Notes under the pieces: model-generated
Databases searched by the model: none
Seen by the model: only the letters and a program-made list of their open reading frames with translations
Told to the model about the DNA's origin: nothing
In this document: positions 52,150 to 63,858 of the stretch, in pieces
How positions within the stretch are numbered: the stretch's first letter is position 1
Layout: each line of letters begins with the position of its first letter
Source: Candidula unifasciata
Lineage: Eukaryota; Mollusca; Gastropoda; Stylommatophora; Geomitridae
Assembly: GCA_905116865.2 (NCBI GenBank)
Contig: CAJHNH020000491.1
Span: 372,001 to 436,000 of the forward strand
Direction: 5' to 3'
DNA length: 64,000 bases
Position numbers and translations under genes: made by a program

Positions 52150-52980
52150 AACTAACTTGACATTAATGATTACATTAAAGCTGCACGTATGTTTTAATAT
52201 TTTAAATGCATTCTGTCTATGCCATAAAAAATATTACAATAAAAACGTTAGCAACGACAAATTATACTGGTAAATATTAATAACAATATATTTCTTACAG
52301 TCATTTTAAGAACACGACTAGAGTGATGAAATCATGGACTTGTCCATTCTACAGGCATTCTACGAATGTTGACAGAGCTATCGACAAGAGTAACTTCCCC
52401 CTCGTTAAACGTGTCCCCTGACCCCGTAGTTAAAAATATTCAGGACTGATTTATATACATCTGGATACTAAAACAAGCAAACATACTCACACCACATATG
52501 TAAACACTCATACGTGCGCACACACTCACATGACATACACATTCGCATACACCAAACATACACGGGCGCATATGCACTAGCACACACTCAAACATAAGTG
52601 CGCGCACACACATACAAACACATTACTGCCACTACACATTCCCACGCTCGCGCGCATACATACTTTTTACACCACTCATATTCACGCACACACACACACA
52701 CACAATACTCTCACTGCCTCTTTATCCCCCCCCCCCTCCCCCATCCCCTCTTTTTTTTCTCCCCTCCTTTGTCCTGGCTACTTCCCGAATCTTTATTTGA
52801 ATAATTAAATAAGCCGCAATATTTCTTTTTCTTGTTACTCAAAAAGTGATTTCATGCATGCCAATCAAACTGGTTGTATCCCAGAAACCCTACTCATTCT
52901 CCTAAGAAGTTATATTTAGGTCGCCGTTAACGGCTACAAGCATTACCAACCTGGTATACTCTGCTGTCCGCATCATCATC
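52150..52980. other. No gene recognised
   Basis: AT-rich, then CA-rich (52480-52705) with scattered ACACAC runs and a C-run at 52728. Confidence 0.45.
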
Positions 52981-52984
52981 AATC

Positions 52985-53400
52985 AGCAAGTCCTTTACAG
53001 AACGTTACTTTCTTCGCGGCAACCTGAAATCATCCCTTTCTTCAGCCAGCTCTCCAGCCCCATGTGCTTTCAATGCCAATTCATCTTCAGTATCTTGTAT
53101 CCATCTTCGCGGTAGTCGACCCCTGCCTCGCCTTCCACAAACTGCACCTTCCATCACCGTCTTTTCCAAGCCACCATGACGCTTGAAGTGGCCAAAATAC
53201 TTTAACTTTTGGACAGGATGCTGTTTATTAGCCAGTTCTCCTTGATGTTCAACTCGTTCAGAAAGTCGATGTTTTTCCTCTTCCTGATCCGTGGTATTCT
53301 AAGAATCTTTCTATAACATTTCAATTCAAAAGCTCCAATCTTTTAAACCCCAGCCTACATGCAAGTGTCTCGAATGAAATGCATAGTTAGTTTCAGGGTA
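52985..53400 (-). mobile_element. RTE-type LINE C-terminus fragment
   Basis: Antisense blocks for GRGR..RRWIQD, KYFGHFKRHGGLE, NIDFLNELNIKEN and KCYRKILRI-type sequence. Confidence 0.78.
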
Positions 53401-53489
53401 ATGACTATTCCCGTAGTTTTCTAATAGACTTTGGTAAGACCTTGAAGATGTTAAATGTAGAATAGTTCAAGCAAAGACAGCGTTTTATA

Positions 53490-53945
53490 AAATGAAGAAT
53501 ATTTTGTGTAATCTTTCCTTGTCAATTGAGGCGAGAAAGAGAACTGTTAAAAGCTATATTAATCCCATCTTTATGTATGGAAGTGAATCATGGACAGTTG
53601 GTAGTTTAGTGAACAATTATTTGGAAGCTGCGGAGATGTGGTTTTGTATAAACGGATGATGAATGTACTCTGGACAGATAAACAGAGTAATGAAGATGTC
53701 TTGAAAGAAACTGACTCATGAAGATAACTTATTGTCCATATCAGAAAGAGACAATCTACATATTTTGTCGTGTGATGAGGAGGAAAAAAACTCTAGTAAA
53801 TCGTGACAGTAGGAAAGTTGGAGGGGTGGAGAGGCAGATGAAGACCGAGAGAAAAGATATTGGACAGTATGACATCATGGCATGGAAAATCAGAAGGCTG
53901 TGGATAGACATGACTACCAAAGCTACCGGTATGGACTTTAAGAAG
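53490..53945 (+). mobile_element. LINE ORF2 C-terminus fragment (family L-A)
   Basis: INPIFMYGSESWTVGS, LEAAEMWFCI, then IRKRQSTYFVV-like and MAWKIRRLWIDMT; frame-damaged. Related to 7840-8222. Confidence 0.75.
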
Positions 53946-54034
53946 AAAAAGACATTGGGCAGCGACTGATCGCGATGGCAGGTTTGTGAGTCACAAACTT
54001 ACAGAGATTTATGGAGTCTATCTGAAAATTAAGG

Positions 54035-54310
54035 TATATGTGTGTGTTTGTTTGCGATCACCGGTTATAAACTCCGGCGAAAGTCATAGTTGTTCGCTCA
54101 TTTCAAGACAATCAATGCTTCAGGACCTGAGTTTTGTGTGGGCATCCGCTTTACAGTTCTGGCTTATTTGTATGCAGACTTTTGCTTACCGGTGTCTCAG
54201 GCAGATGCACTCCAATTTCGAAAAAAAAACCGCTCCTGATTAGTCACATCCTAAGACATGCTTGTTAAAGGGCAGTGAGTCTGCCCCCCCCCCCCCCTCC
54301 AAATTGGCCG
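54035..54310 (-). mobile_element. R1 repeat, copy 13
   Basis: TTGCGATCACCGGTTATAAA, TTCAGGACCTGAGTTTTGTG, GTCTCAGGCAGATGCACTCC. Confidence 0.78.
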
Positions 54311-54387
54311 CCCAAGTTAGAGACGCCCTTGGCCTCTTTGGTACCTTTATTTAGGTGGAACTCAAATTTTCCTTCAGTTTCTTCCTC

Positions 54388-54508
54388 ACTGGCGTGATGC
54401 TGACCATATTACCCATCTAGTGCCGATTGGTCTATAAAAATATAGGTCTAGCCCTATATGTCCAATACGCCTAAAGGCGTGAAAAATGGGTCCTTTACCT
54501 TTTTTTTC
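54388..54508 (+). mobile_element. SINE-1 3' part
   Basis: GGCGTGATGCTGACCATATT, GGTCTAGCCCTATATGTCC, TAAAGGCGTGAAAAATGGG. Confidence 0.78.
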
Positions 54509-54514
54509 ACACTT

Positions 54515-55355
54515 TCTTCCTAATTTTATTCGTTTTTTTTTTTTTTTTATCAGCTCGAGATCAAATCGAGAAGAATAATCAATGACTGCACGCCGAGAAA
54601 ACAATATTTCCACCATATTAGTAAGATTGTCTAATTATTCATAGTTCAATTTCCACCATAATCACATAAATAATCAAAGAACATTTGAAACAATACAAAT
54701 TACATTTTAGTCACGTAAATAATTACAAGATCAGTACCTTTCTTTAAAGGGGAAAAAAATGCCGGTACTAACCAGAAAACGTCTATTACAGTAGCAATAG
54801 AAACAATTCAAATCTTCCAAATACTGCGTACCATGAGAAAAAAAAATTAATATTCACAATTAGGTGTTTTTAACTGTTTTATTGTTTGAAGGAATTATGT
54901 ACTCGTGAACTACTTATATCAGACAATTCATAATTGGACTAAAAAGGTCCCCTCTAAACATGTACAGAAGCTTCTTTTTTTAAGTACATTAGTTCACACA
55001 TGTCATATTATTTAAAATATAATACATGTGTGATTCTGTGTGTGTGGGTGTGTGTGTTTCCGCCAGTTGGGCACATTATTATTATTATAAATATCAAAGC
55101 ACAGATCTATTTAAGCCTTCCTAGAAAATGTATAAAGGACCTGAGCTCCCCCGCCCCCAATGTTTTCTTTGTTACGGTGCCCCTTACACAAATTTTTCTC
55201 TGTTTGAACACTCTGTATCTCCTTGGCAATCACAAGGGTTGAACGGGATATAACTTCTGTGAAAATAACTACTACGTCTGTTTGTTGTCTTTATTTAACA
55301 GGCAGTTATACAGAAGTCTTTAAAAAAATGTGCCGATATTCACCACACAGTTTTT
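54515..55355. other. No gene recognised
   Basis: AT-rich low-copy sequence; short GT run at 55038. Confidence 0.4.
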
Positions 55356-55359
55356 ATTA

Positions 55360-55910
55360 GAGTTAGTTAGTTAGTTAGTCTTTCCTCTTGTGTCGAGTGC
55401 GGCACATAGGGCAGAGGTCGCGACTCTCCATGCACGGCGGTCCGTTGCAATCCGTTGTAGGTCTTGGATGTTTGAGTGGCCCATGAGCGAGCCTTCCCTG
55501 ATGATAGTTCTACGTAGGGTTTCCCTTTTTCTTCCACGAGATCTTTTCCCCTGTGGTGTCCTAATGAGGGCTTGGTAAGGAAGTCTTGATTTATCCATTC
55601 TAAGGGCGTGGCCGACATAGTTCCAGCGCCGTTTTCGCATAAAATTAGACACATACTCTTGCCTGGATTCTTGCCTTATTTGTGTATTGGTTCGGAAATC
55701 TGACCATTTGAAATTTAGTATTCTTCTAAGGCATTTATTTTCAAAACTGTCTAATTTTGTGTCTAGAGTTTTCGTTGATTTCCAGCTCTCGCATCCATAG
55801 GTTAGTACTGGAATCACACAAGAATTGAAGATCTTGAGTTTTGTGTGTTTGCTAAGTGTCTTTGATTTCCAGATGTTAGACAGTTTATTGAAGGCACTAG
55901 ATGCCAGTTT
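55360..55910 (-). mobile_element. LINE ORF2 C-terminus with (CTAA)n tail (family L-D)
   Basis: Minus frame of 148 codons: IPVLTYGCESWKSTKTLDTK, NKCLRRILNFKWSD, RKRRWNYVGHALRMDKSRLP, TPQGKRSRGRKRETLRRTII, ATDRRAWRVATSALCAALDT. Followed by GACTAACTAACTAACT, a microsatellite tail unlike the GAA tail of L-B. Confidence 0.85.
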
Positions 55911-55934
55911 TATTAGAGTAACATTGGAAAATTG

Positions 55935-56151
55935 ATATTTTCTCCAGGTGATGGCGGTGTATTGGGAAGTGAACAGACAGAAAGACTGGCTGGTTCTGCA
56001 CTCTGCACAACTTGGTGGTCAGCTGTTGCCTAACACGCTAGCTGTTGTAATTACCTCCGGTGGGAGGGGGGGGGGGGGTTGACAGTGTGGAGGTACAGAT
56101 GGGTACAGATGGGTCATGCCGGTCTGAGAATAATGATGCTGTAATGAGTGA
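55935..56151 (+). mobile_element. RNase-H LINE, left half of split copy
   Basis: GATATTTTCTCCAGGTGATG, GAACAGACAGAAAGACTGGC, CACAACTTGGTGGTCAGCTG, as at 16955-17045. Continues at 57083. Confidence 0.7.
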
Positions 56152-57073
56152 ACATCTCATCCATTCACAGTAACATCTGGAGTAAGACAGGGGTGTGTCT
56201 TATCACCACTGCTGTTTATCACCTACATCGACAGTATATGCAAGAATGCCAAGCCCATGAATGAAAATGTTAGTAAGATCAACGAATTACTCTTTGCAGA
56301 TGACCAGACCTTGATAGCAGATACAGCCATGAAATTGCAACAACATCTAACATCTATGAATGAAGAATGTAAAACAAATAATATGAGAATCAACACTGAA
56401 AAGACAGAGGTAATGTCAATAGGAAAAAAAAAGAAGACAGATCTAAACATAGCAATAGAGTGCAAAGGCATTAAACAGGCATCAGAGTTTAAATATCTGG
56501 GAACTACATTTACCGAAGATGGGAAATTGTATAAAGAAATTAACATTAGATGCAGTAAAGCAAATCAAGTATTGGGACAGCTAGCCCCCCCCCCCCCCCA
56601 CCCCCCTCTTACAGCATAAGACATCTCATTCAAAGCATATTTATTCTCTGTGCTACCAGTGCCAGGCATGGTCACTCACAACAAACCATAAAAGAAAATT
56701 AGTAACCATTGAGATGAGATGTCTGAGAAGGGCTGTAGGAGTGACCTTAAGAGATAAGATCAGGAATGAGATCATAAGAGAAAAAGTCGGCACAGAACCA
56801 ATTCTAAATTACAAACGAAGACAGCAGGTGAAATGGTTTGCCCACTTAAAAAGAATGCCTTGTGACACCATACCATACAAAGCATGCATGGAAAGAGAAG
56901 AAGGACGTAGAGCACGAGGTAGACCAAGAACATGATGGAAGGATAACATCAGAGAAACTCTACAACAGCACGATGTGCCTATCTATGGTAGAGGCGGCCA
57001 GAAGAGCTAGAGACAGAACCTTATATCTCTGTCGACACTCACATATGTAAAAGAGGAAGTAAAGAAGAAGAAG
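56152..57073 (+). mobile_element. LINE family L-B, 5'-truncated, inserted in RNase-H LINE, 9-bp TSD
   Basis: VTSGVRQGCVLSPLLFITYI (motif B), NELLFADDQTLIADT (motif C, FADD), FKYLGTTFTEDGKLYKEINI, a C-run, then MRCLRRAVGVTLRDKIRN and KWFAHLKRMP with shifts; (GAA)n tail. AATGAGTGA flanks at 56143-56151 and 57074-57082. More diverged than the 13.6 and 26.2 kb copies. Confidence 0.88.
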
Positions 57074-57082
57074 AATGAGTGA

Positions 57083-57303
57083 CTAGAAAGAAGATCTGGC
57101 CGATGCTCAATACGCCGGGGAAAGGTGAGACGGACCACGTCCGACTTGAGTTATTAATAGCTCAATTTGAACATGAGACGGACATACAATCAGACCGTTA
57201 CTGGTACCATCGGTGTTAAAACTGCGCTTGCTACCTAAGATGGTGACGCGCGCTAATGGGAATCTCCAGAGTGAGGTGATGTAGATTCTTAATTAAATAT
57301 TAA
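57083..57303 (+). mobile_element. RNase-H LINE, right half of split copy
   Basis: GCTCAATACGCCGGGGAAAG, ACAATCAGACCGTTACTGGT, GAGGTGATGTAGATTCTTAA. Confidence 0.7.
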
Positions 57304-57306
57304 CCC

Positions 57307-57337
<31 letters not shown>

Positions 57338-57349
57338 AAAAAAAAAAAT
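57304..57349. repeat. Poly-C/poly-A tract
   Basis: About 23 C followed by about 20 A. Confidence 0.95.
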
Positions 57350-57354
57350 ATTGA

Positions 57355-58127
57355 TGTGGTAAGAAGGTGTTGGTAACGCCATACTTTCGGACTCCCACTT
57401 AACTGCCAAAGTGGATATGAAGTGTCCAAACAAGTAACATTTCTACTCACTTTGGCAGTTCGACTAAGAAAGTACTATGCAGTGTGCACTTCTTCTTCTG
57501 CCTTCTTAATTATGTTTAAAGGTGATTAGCAATTGCGTTGTGTTGTGGTTTATATCTAGGCTGATATTTATGTGCCTTTCGGCCCAGCACAGGCCTTAAT
57601 CATGGCAGTTTAAGACAGGCTTGTTATGGAGCAGTGGTTCTGGTAGTCTGGTAGTCTAAGTTTCAGCTTCATAGCAAACGGGTCACCCCATCTTTGCTAC
57701 GCTCCTATGCCAACAAAAAACACACAGGATGTTTATCACAGTCCCTTGTGGAAAGATTGATAGACTGCTGTTTCAGCACATCTAGCAGTGGATCTACACA
57801 AAGGGAGCACTGTGCATTTAACTTGACTTCATTTCAGAAAAAAAAAGAGGAGTAAATATGGGTCTCGATCAACCTGCTCACCCTGCATTTATTTATGCAT
57901 TTAAACTAGCATGGTCTTATCTTTGAAACTTTTCCCGCCCTCCCAGTGTCGCAACAACCGCAGCCTGTTATGACAAATAACTTGAATTAAAAAAGCAACA
58001 ACAGATTATTTAAAAAAAAAAAAAAACTACTTCTAAGCACATACACAGCTTGTACAATTTAAGTCATCACATAAAAAAAAAAAAAACAATTTAAAAAAAA
58101 AAACCCGAAAAGTCTGAATGCTGCAAA
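57355..58127. other. Region upstream of the ARMC-like gene, no gene recognised
   Basis: 57668-57720 repeats 4042-4105 in inverse orientation. A-runs precede the gene. Confidence 0.4.
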
Positions 58128-58196
58128 TGAAAGAGCGCGCCTTACTTTCGGCAGCTGAACCGAAGGTTGTCTGCTGCTGAAATTCAGAGAAACGAC

Positions 58197-58296
58197 ATGA
58201 CACCCTCAGGTCGAGTGCAGCTGATTCTCGGCGCCTTTGCCACCGCCGCGGTTGCATTCTTATCCTATTTTGTTGTCAAGAGACGACTGGTCCGTG
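58197..58296 (+). CDS. ARMC-like gene exon 1 (signal anchor)
   Basis: 33 codons plus G; donor CGTG/GTAAAT. A G is at -3. Encodes the hydrophobic anchor followed by KRRLVR. The preceding 100 bp contain a GCGCGC stretch but no TATA box was recognised. Confidence 0.75.
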
Positions 58297-61200
58297 GTAA
58301 ATGATTTACACTGTTTAGTTCTTTTTTTTTTTTTAAATGGAAAATATGGTGTGGATGTGATTAAACATTGTAATTGTAATTACTAATGTTATGCGAAAAG
58401 TCGGGAGTCATTGAATAAGGAAGGGAGAAGGACGAATCAATGACAGACTGACATAATGATGTGTCCTTCTCTTGCTAACAGTGTGTTTGTAAGTTAGACA
58501 GCGTTTTTATTGATTCAGTCGGAAGGATTTGCCACTAAAGATGGAATATTTACCAAAGAACACAAATATATACTTTTACTGCGTTATTTTTAAATATTAT
58601 TAATCAGCATTGGTCCTTATTTATTCATTTTTCAACTACTAGCTTTCATTTTCATATCTCCTGAATAAAGCACAGGTCTTTAATCTACTCATTCCATGCC
58701 TCTTGCAGACATATTTATGATTAGTTGGATTTTGTAGGTAAAGTTTTATGTGCATTGAGCCAACATTTAAAGTAGTCAGTCTCATGTTTGTTTTCCTTAT
58801 TGGTCATTTATAAATGCATGATAGATTAGGTCACAGTGTTACTTTATCTTCATTAGTCAGATACTTTGTGTCATTAGTCAAGGTTTCAACTTCACTGCAG
58901 ATGGGTTGCATCCTAACTGCTCCATTCCTGTGCCAGTAGAAATTCCACAAATTACCTGTTACTATTTGATTTGAAAACTAGTTTAAAACATGTCAGACTT
59001 GGTAAAACTTGAAGTTCACATATGCAAAGTAAATGCTCAAAGCAGCTGTCTCATCTACCAGTACTAATAATCCTATATCGTAATTGCAGCTCACTGCTGT
59101 TGTTAACAACAATGGTCCTGAAATCCCATGCTATAACTGGACGATTTTTCTTGACACAGGCGGGTCTTGTTAGTCACACTCGTCATCGCCATGGGCTGTG
59201 AGTCAAATGCCTGCTCATAGCGCAATATAACACTATCGTCTGGAAAGACGGAAAGGTGTCAATCAAGTACACACCATACTGAACATACTCAGCCACCAGC
59301 CATTGTAGAGACCATGTGTTGCCCAAGTATCATGATCCCTCAATCAGCCTGCCTTGTTTATTCCAGAGGAAAGGTAACATTAAATGTTTGGAACAAAACA
59401 TGCTGCAGAAGCTGCCAGATCAGAAGAGCAAGGCTCTATCCGCCTGTCGGAACTTCCCTCCTAGCGGGCTACCAACCAGGTCAGGGCCTGATCTACCCTG
59501 CCAAAACATTAATTCAGATAGAATCTCTGTAGAACCGACATCGCAGCACTCGTGGCATTCCCATAAGCGCTCCGTCCCCATCTTCAGAAGCCAGTGAAGA
59601 TTTCCGATACTAATGGTGCCAGTAGCATTCTTATTAAACGTCCGTCTTGCCTTTCCTCTGAGCCTCGAGCATCTGCTACAACCTCTCGTCACTCCCCCCT
59701 GCATCAATCTCTTAGAAGACTGTGGTGATCCACCTGCTCTTCCAAACTTTACACGCTCTCCCACAAGCACTAACCACGTCTGCCTTATCATGCATCAGTA
59801 TTCCACCAAGTTGTGCAGAGCCAGCCAGTCTGTCAGTCTGTTCATTTCCCAGCACACCTTATCTTCCAAAGATAAGGCTAATATCTTACCCTTTGAATTA
59901 CTCTGCATAAAGCTGTTGGCATCATGCATGTATGTGTGTGAGTGTGGGTGTATAGTATTATATAAGTATAAAAAATACTCCAAGCCGTCTGTTTTTTGTG
60001 TGGTCTTCCCTGCAGTAAGATGTTTATAGGCGTGTTTAGCCTTTTAATGTGGTCAAAATATTTTACTCTTATTATTTCTTTCATCAACTCTGTTTTCATT
60101 TGTAGACTATTCAAAAGCTTTGTTTGTGATTGTTTGTGATCATGAATATAAAATGCACATAATTTTTGTATATGTATTGCTTAGTAAGAAAATTTAGCAC
60201 AGAAAATTTGTTTTATTTGTATGTGTTGAAAATCTTCTAGTTTAGATGTATAAAAGTAGGCATTAAGGACAGCACATTTTCCTGACTGCCCAAAGGTCTT
60301 GGTTTGAATCCAAACTGGCACAGTTTTTTTTTCTTTAGTAATTTACCTTGGCTGCTAAGTTAACCCAGCCTAGAATGGGTATCAGGAAATGTCCTGGTTA
60401 GTAAAAGTGACAGTATAATGTTAATTACGTCGATTAAAGGAAGTTTAGTTCCTTATCTTTTATAGTGCGTTGCAGAATCAGCCCTAGCATTTTTTGGCCT
60501 GTTTTTGATTGTACTAGGTACTTTTGTGTTCAGTAATTCCATTTGGCATTTCCATTTGAACTAAACTAAACAATTTCCAGTGGATCAAGAGGTGAAGAAA
60601 AGACATTGGATAGGACACACGAGAAAACCTGAGAACAGTATAACTAGAATGCCTTTGCACTGGAATGTACAGAGTCATAGAAATAAAGGAAGACAAAAAA
60701 AAACACATTTAGAAGAGAACTGGTTAAAAAGATGGGGAGGACATTGGGAGAGCTGCATGCGTTAGCGAAGGATAGAATGACTTGGTTGGGGGCCTGTGTT
60801 CCATTGGGGATTAGAAAGGCAGAAGAAACGTTTCATGATTTCTGAACGAACCCATATGGGTTCCAGGGGCCTATTGTGGGGAAAACAAGAATAGATCCAC
60901 TGCCTGCCCAAAAACATGTCGTAAGAGTCAACTAAATGGGACCTTCCTTCGAAGTACAAGTACATCTACCTGAAAGGCAAAGAACCAGCAGTCTGCATGC
61001 AGATGAGTCAGACCTGTGAAACGGATGTGCATGCAACACTCAGTTTCTGAAACAGGACTAGAGTCCAGAAGTTTAAGGACAATTAGAGTTTTCCGCCAAA
61101 GAAGAAGAAGAAGAAGATTTCTGAATGGTAAGTGCTCCATACAACTGTTAAAATCAACACAGAGTGGTCTGTGCCAGGTCTATACGAATATGAGGTTAGC

Positions 61201-62105
61201 ATCATATGCCCGGCTCACCCCGAGCATTAAAAGGGTTGTGCCTTTTTTATTTTTACTCATTTATTGTAAATGTTTAACATATTATTTTCCTTAAAATTTT
61301 TCTTAAAAACGTTTAATCTGCAGGTTTATCAGAGATTAATTTTACTCGACAGATAAAAACGATACTGATCTTCAGAGAGATGTAACTAGAGAACGTGCAG
61401 AAAGTGGCACATCTGCTGGCGGTGAAAATGTTTCAGCAGAGGTAAAGTATCCCCCCCCCCCCCCCCACCTCCTCTTTCTCTTCCCTGTGGGTTCTGGGGT
61501 CCAGTTTTAGAAGGATAAAAAATAAACCTGCCCCTGTCAAGGATGTAGTAAAAGTTTACTAATTAAATGTTTGCTAAAATCAGATGTCTCCAGGGCGACC
61601 CAGGGTCCTCTGGGAAGACAACATCCCTAACTGACAGCAGAATGGAATGGACAAAACCAGAAAGAAAACTGCTGATAGAGACATCTGGCAAACTTCTACA
61701 CCCCAGGTAGAAGAGGAGTTTCTAAGTAAATAATTCTTCCTACATCTGATTTTAGAAAACCCCCCTTTGTTGAGCCAAAAGACAGATATCGTAGCGTAGC
61801 TACAACACAGCATGTGGCCACCCTTTTGAGGACAAACCCAGATGAAGAATTGTTTTATTTTAACTTAATTTTACCCAGACATTTATAGTTGAAGTTTAAA
61901 CTTTCTTGGATAGAATGAACTAAAAGAGGTACTGACAGAGTTAAAAAAAAAAAATTAGTTGATAAAAGTAAAAGCAATATACCTCCTCGACTTATTACCT
62001 ATGCGACTTATGACACACCACCCACCCACCCACACGCACATGCGCGCACACACACATTTTGACCCTACCAATGTAGTTATCTTTATATATAATATATATA
62101 ATATA

Positions 62106-62172
<67 letters not shown>

Positions 62173-63414
62173 ATAACTACATTGGTAGGGTCAAAATGTG
62201 CCTAGAATTGATGCAGTAGGGTACATATTATATATTTTTCACACTGTGTACAATAATTTTATGTGCATAGATTGAATTTGTTTAAATAATATACAATTTG
62301 TACAACTCTTATGAATGAAAATATTGTTGAAAAATATAAATTCTGCTTGCGACCGGTTCGACTTACGACTTATTAGTTGGAACAGAACTTGGTGGAAAGT
62401 CAAGGAAACTGTATATAACTTTTATTTCAAATATTTTTTAACTTCCAGGTGCAGCGAGGATCACAGAGCCAGGAAAGCCAACATGCAGGTGGTGGAGACA
62501 GTAATAATGGAAATGATGACATTAGGAAAGACAAACTGGCAGATGAAGGACAGGGACAGACAAGCTTTATTGTTATTGACAACGGAGAGGAGGCACTACC
62601 CCCAGATAATGGCCAGCATCCTAAAAAGTCAGACCGGAGCAGCGATGAGAGTTCATATGATGTTATTGAGGATGACGAAGAACATATGGCAGAAACAGTC
62701 GAGGGAGAAGGAGCCGAGGAGGGCGAGAGGGATGAAGGTGGGCATGCTCTGGCGGACAGCTCAGAGTCGAGGCAACAAGATGTTATAAATGAGACCAGCA
62801 TGGTTTTTATTGAAGACTTAGATCACAGTATCCAGTCGAAGTCCGGATCGTCATTTTATGCTTCGGCAGATGAAGCTACTGAAGTCGTCAGCAGATTTGA
62901 TGAAATAAAGGACGAGGAAAAAGACAAGGCTCTGGAGCTTTCAGATGTACCAGAAGATGCATCATCTACCGCTACAGCTGATACATTTCCATCTGCAGAC
63001 TTGGATTTTTCTCTTCTGTCTGACAAAGATAAGGTGGAAGATGATCCAGCCTGGGATGGCTCCTCTAGTCACAGGAGTCAAACTGAAGCACCCGTCTCTT
63101 CCGGTGCCCCACTAGCTGTACCTGAAGAATCTCCTCGTAGTTCAGCTGTTGAGACCACAGAGAGTGTAACCTCTAGACTTGATATTCTATTAAAGTCTGG
63201 GTCGGATACCTCGCAGGATACTCCAGCCGCTGAGGAGGAACAACTAGAAGCCAGCAATATCACAGAAGTCCTTACCGTATGCCAGAATTCTCCAAGTACA
63301 GTCAGTAAAGAGAACATTCGTATTTTGGTTAGTCTTCTACGCAAGAGAGTTCCAGAGCTACATTCCACGGTGTTAAATTGTGTACTGCGTGTTGCTGCTT
63401 TCACCCAGAATGTA
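58197..63414 (+). CDS. Membrane-anchored armadillo-like protein (ARMC10/ARMCX-like layout), 5' three exons
   Basis: Three exons (58197-58296, 61353-61441, 62449-63414) join in matching phases (1, then 0) to about 385 residues; the gene continues past the window. Residues about 8-26 form a hydrophobic segment (VQLILGAFATAAVAFLSYFV) followed by KRRLVR, a signal-anchor or outer-mitochondrial-membrane-type N-terminus. Residues about 34-330 are acidic and rich in Ser/Glu/Asp with no recognised fold. The last about 50 residues (ENIRILVSLLRKRVPEL..., LNCVLRVAAFTQN) look like a first armadillo-type helical repeat. This order (anchor, disordered linker, Arm domain) is typical of ARMC10/ARMCX proteins, which act in mitochondrial dynamics; the assignment is inference. 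The ATG is the first after an in-frame TGA at 58128. Intron 1 is 3056 bp, intron 2 1007 bp. Confidence 0.75.
59510..59880 (-). mobile_element. RNase-H LINE 3' end
   Basis: In antisense: GAAGATGGGGACGGAGCGCT, GGCACCATTAGTATCGGAAA-type sequence and GAAATGAACAGACTGACAGA (NE.AD region). Confidence 0.65.
60272..60450 (+). mobile_element. Degenerate tRNA-type SINE
   Basis: GGTTTGAATCC (box B), T-run, TTACCTTGGCTGCTAAGTTA, AGAATGGGTATCAGGAAATG. Confidence 0.5.
60575..60790 (+). mobile_element. LINE C-terminus fragment
   Basis: KRHWIGHTRKPENSITRMPL, HWNVQSHRNKGRQKKTH, RWGGHWESC: a common animal non-LTR C-terminus. Confidence 0.6.
60846..61118 (+). mobile_element. R1 repeat, copy 14
   Basis: CCATATGGGTTCCAGGGGCC, GTGGGGAAAACAAGAATAGA, AGGCAAAGAACCAGCAGTCT, then AAGAAGAAGAAGAAG. 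Confidence 0.85.
61353..61441 (+). CDS. ARMC-like gene exon 2
   Basis: 89 nt; acceptor TTTTACTCGACAG; donor GAG/GTAAAG. Reads DKNDTDLQRDVTRERAESG and continues polar. An alternative AG at 61323 gives an immediate stop in the required phase, so 61353 is preferred. Confidence 0.65.
61442..62448 (+). other. ARMC-like gene intron 2
   Basis: 1007 bp with a C-run (61450-61467), a LINE scrap at 61580-61700 (GRPRVLWEDNIPN) and the palindromic (TA)n element at 62053-62200. Confidence 0.65.
62053..62200. repeat. Perfect inverted repeat (38-bp arms) around (TA)n
   Basis: Left CACATTTTGACCCTACCAAT and GTAGTTATCTTTATATA pair exactly with the right arm; the middle is TA repeats. 148 bp in total; predicted to form a long hairpin. 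Confidence 0.95.
62449..63414 (+). CDS. ARMC-like gene exon 3 (acidic linker and first Arm-like helices)
   Basis: Long exon, 322 codons, acceptor TTTTTAACTTCCAG. The donor is GTGAGT at 63415; a weaker GTAGTG donor is at 63412. Downstream in-frame sequence turns into poly-Phe from a T-run and a stop, as expected of intron. Confidence 0.8.
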
Positions 63415-63588
63415 GTGAGTATCTTGGCTAACTTTAGGTCTTTTTTTTTTTTCTGCTTTAAATATTTACTGTCCTGTTAACTGGGTAATTTGTATCTGTG
63501 GTTTTGTTCATTTAACACTGTAGTAACAGTAGTTTCATTTGGTTCACTTTATTGTGGCTAGTTTAATTTGGTTGACCACAATGTAATT

Positions 63589-63858
63589 GGGAGCCGCCAT
63601 AGTGAAGCGGTTAGACACTGGCCTGATGATCTGAAGGTTCGGGTCCTGACAATGGCAGACTTTTTTTCTTCTAAAATGACCTTGGCTCCCAGCCTTGGAT
63701 GGGTACCGGGTATAGGCTTGAGAAGTAAAGGCGGGCAGTCATGATGTTGACTACATCATCCACAGAGTTCCGATTTGTTTATAAAATATATGTCACGTCT
63801 TATATGCCCAATATGCCTGAAGGCGTGGAAAAGGGTCCTTTACCTACTTTTACTTAGT
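63589..63858 (+). mobile_element. SINE-1, near full length
   Basis: GAGCCGCCATAGTGAAGCGG (box A), GAAGGTTCGGGTCCTGAC (box B), ACCTTGGCTCCCAGCC, GAAGGCGTGGAAAAGGGTCC. Lies in the intron after exon 3 of the ARMC-like gene. Confidence 0.87.

Larger units (their letters stand above)
58297..61352 (+). other. ARMC-like gene intron 1
   Basis: 3056 bp. Its left part (58300-59290) shows nothing recognisable. It then holds an antisense RNase-H LINE end (59510-59880), a degenerate tRNA-type SINE (60272-60450), a LINE C-terminus (60575-60790) and an R1 repeat (60846-61118). Confidence 0.65.

Noticed and set aside
54820..54840. ATG/GTACGC on the minus strand as the missing DPM3 start exon
   Set aside because: Phase would fit but the donor is weak and there is no independent support.
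62427..62801. Minus-strand frame opposite exon 3 of the ARMC-like gene
   Set aside because: Shadow of the acidic Ser-rich coding exon; splice phases support the plus strand.
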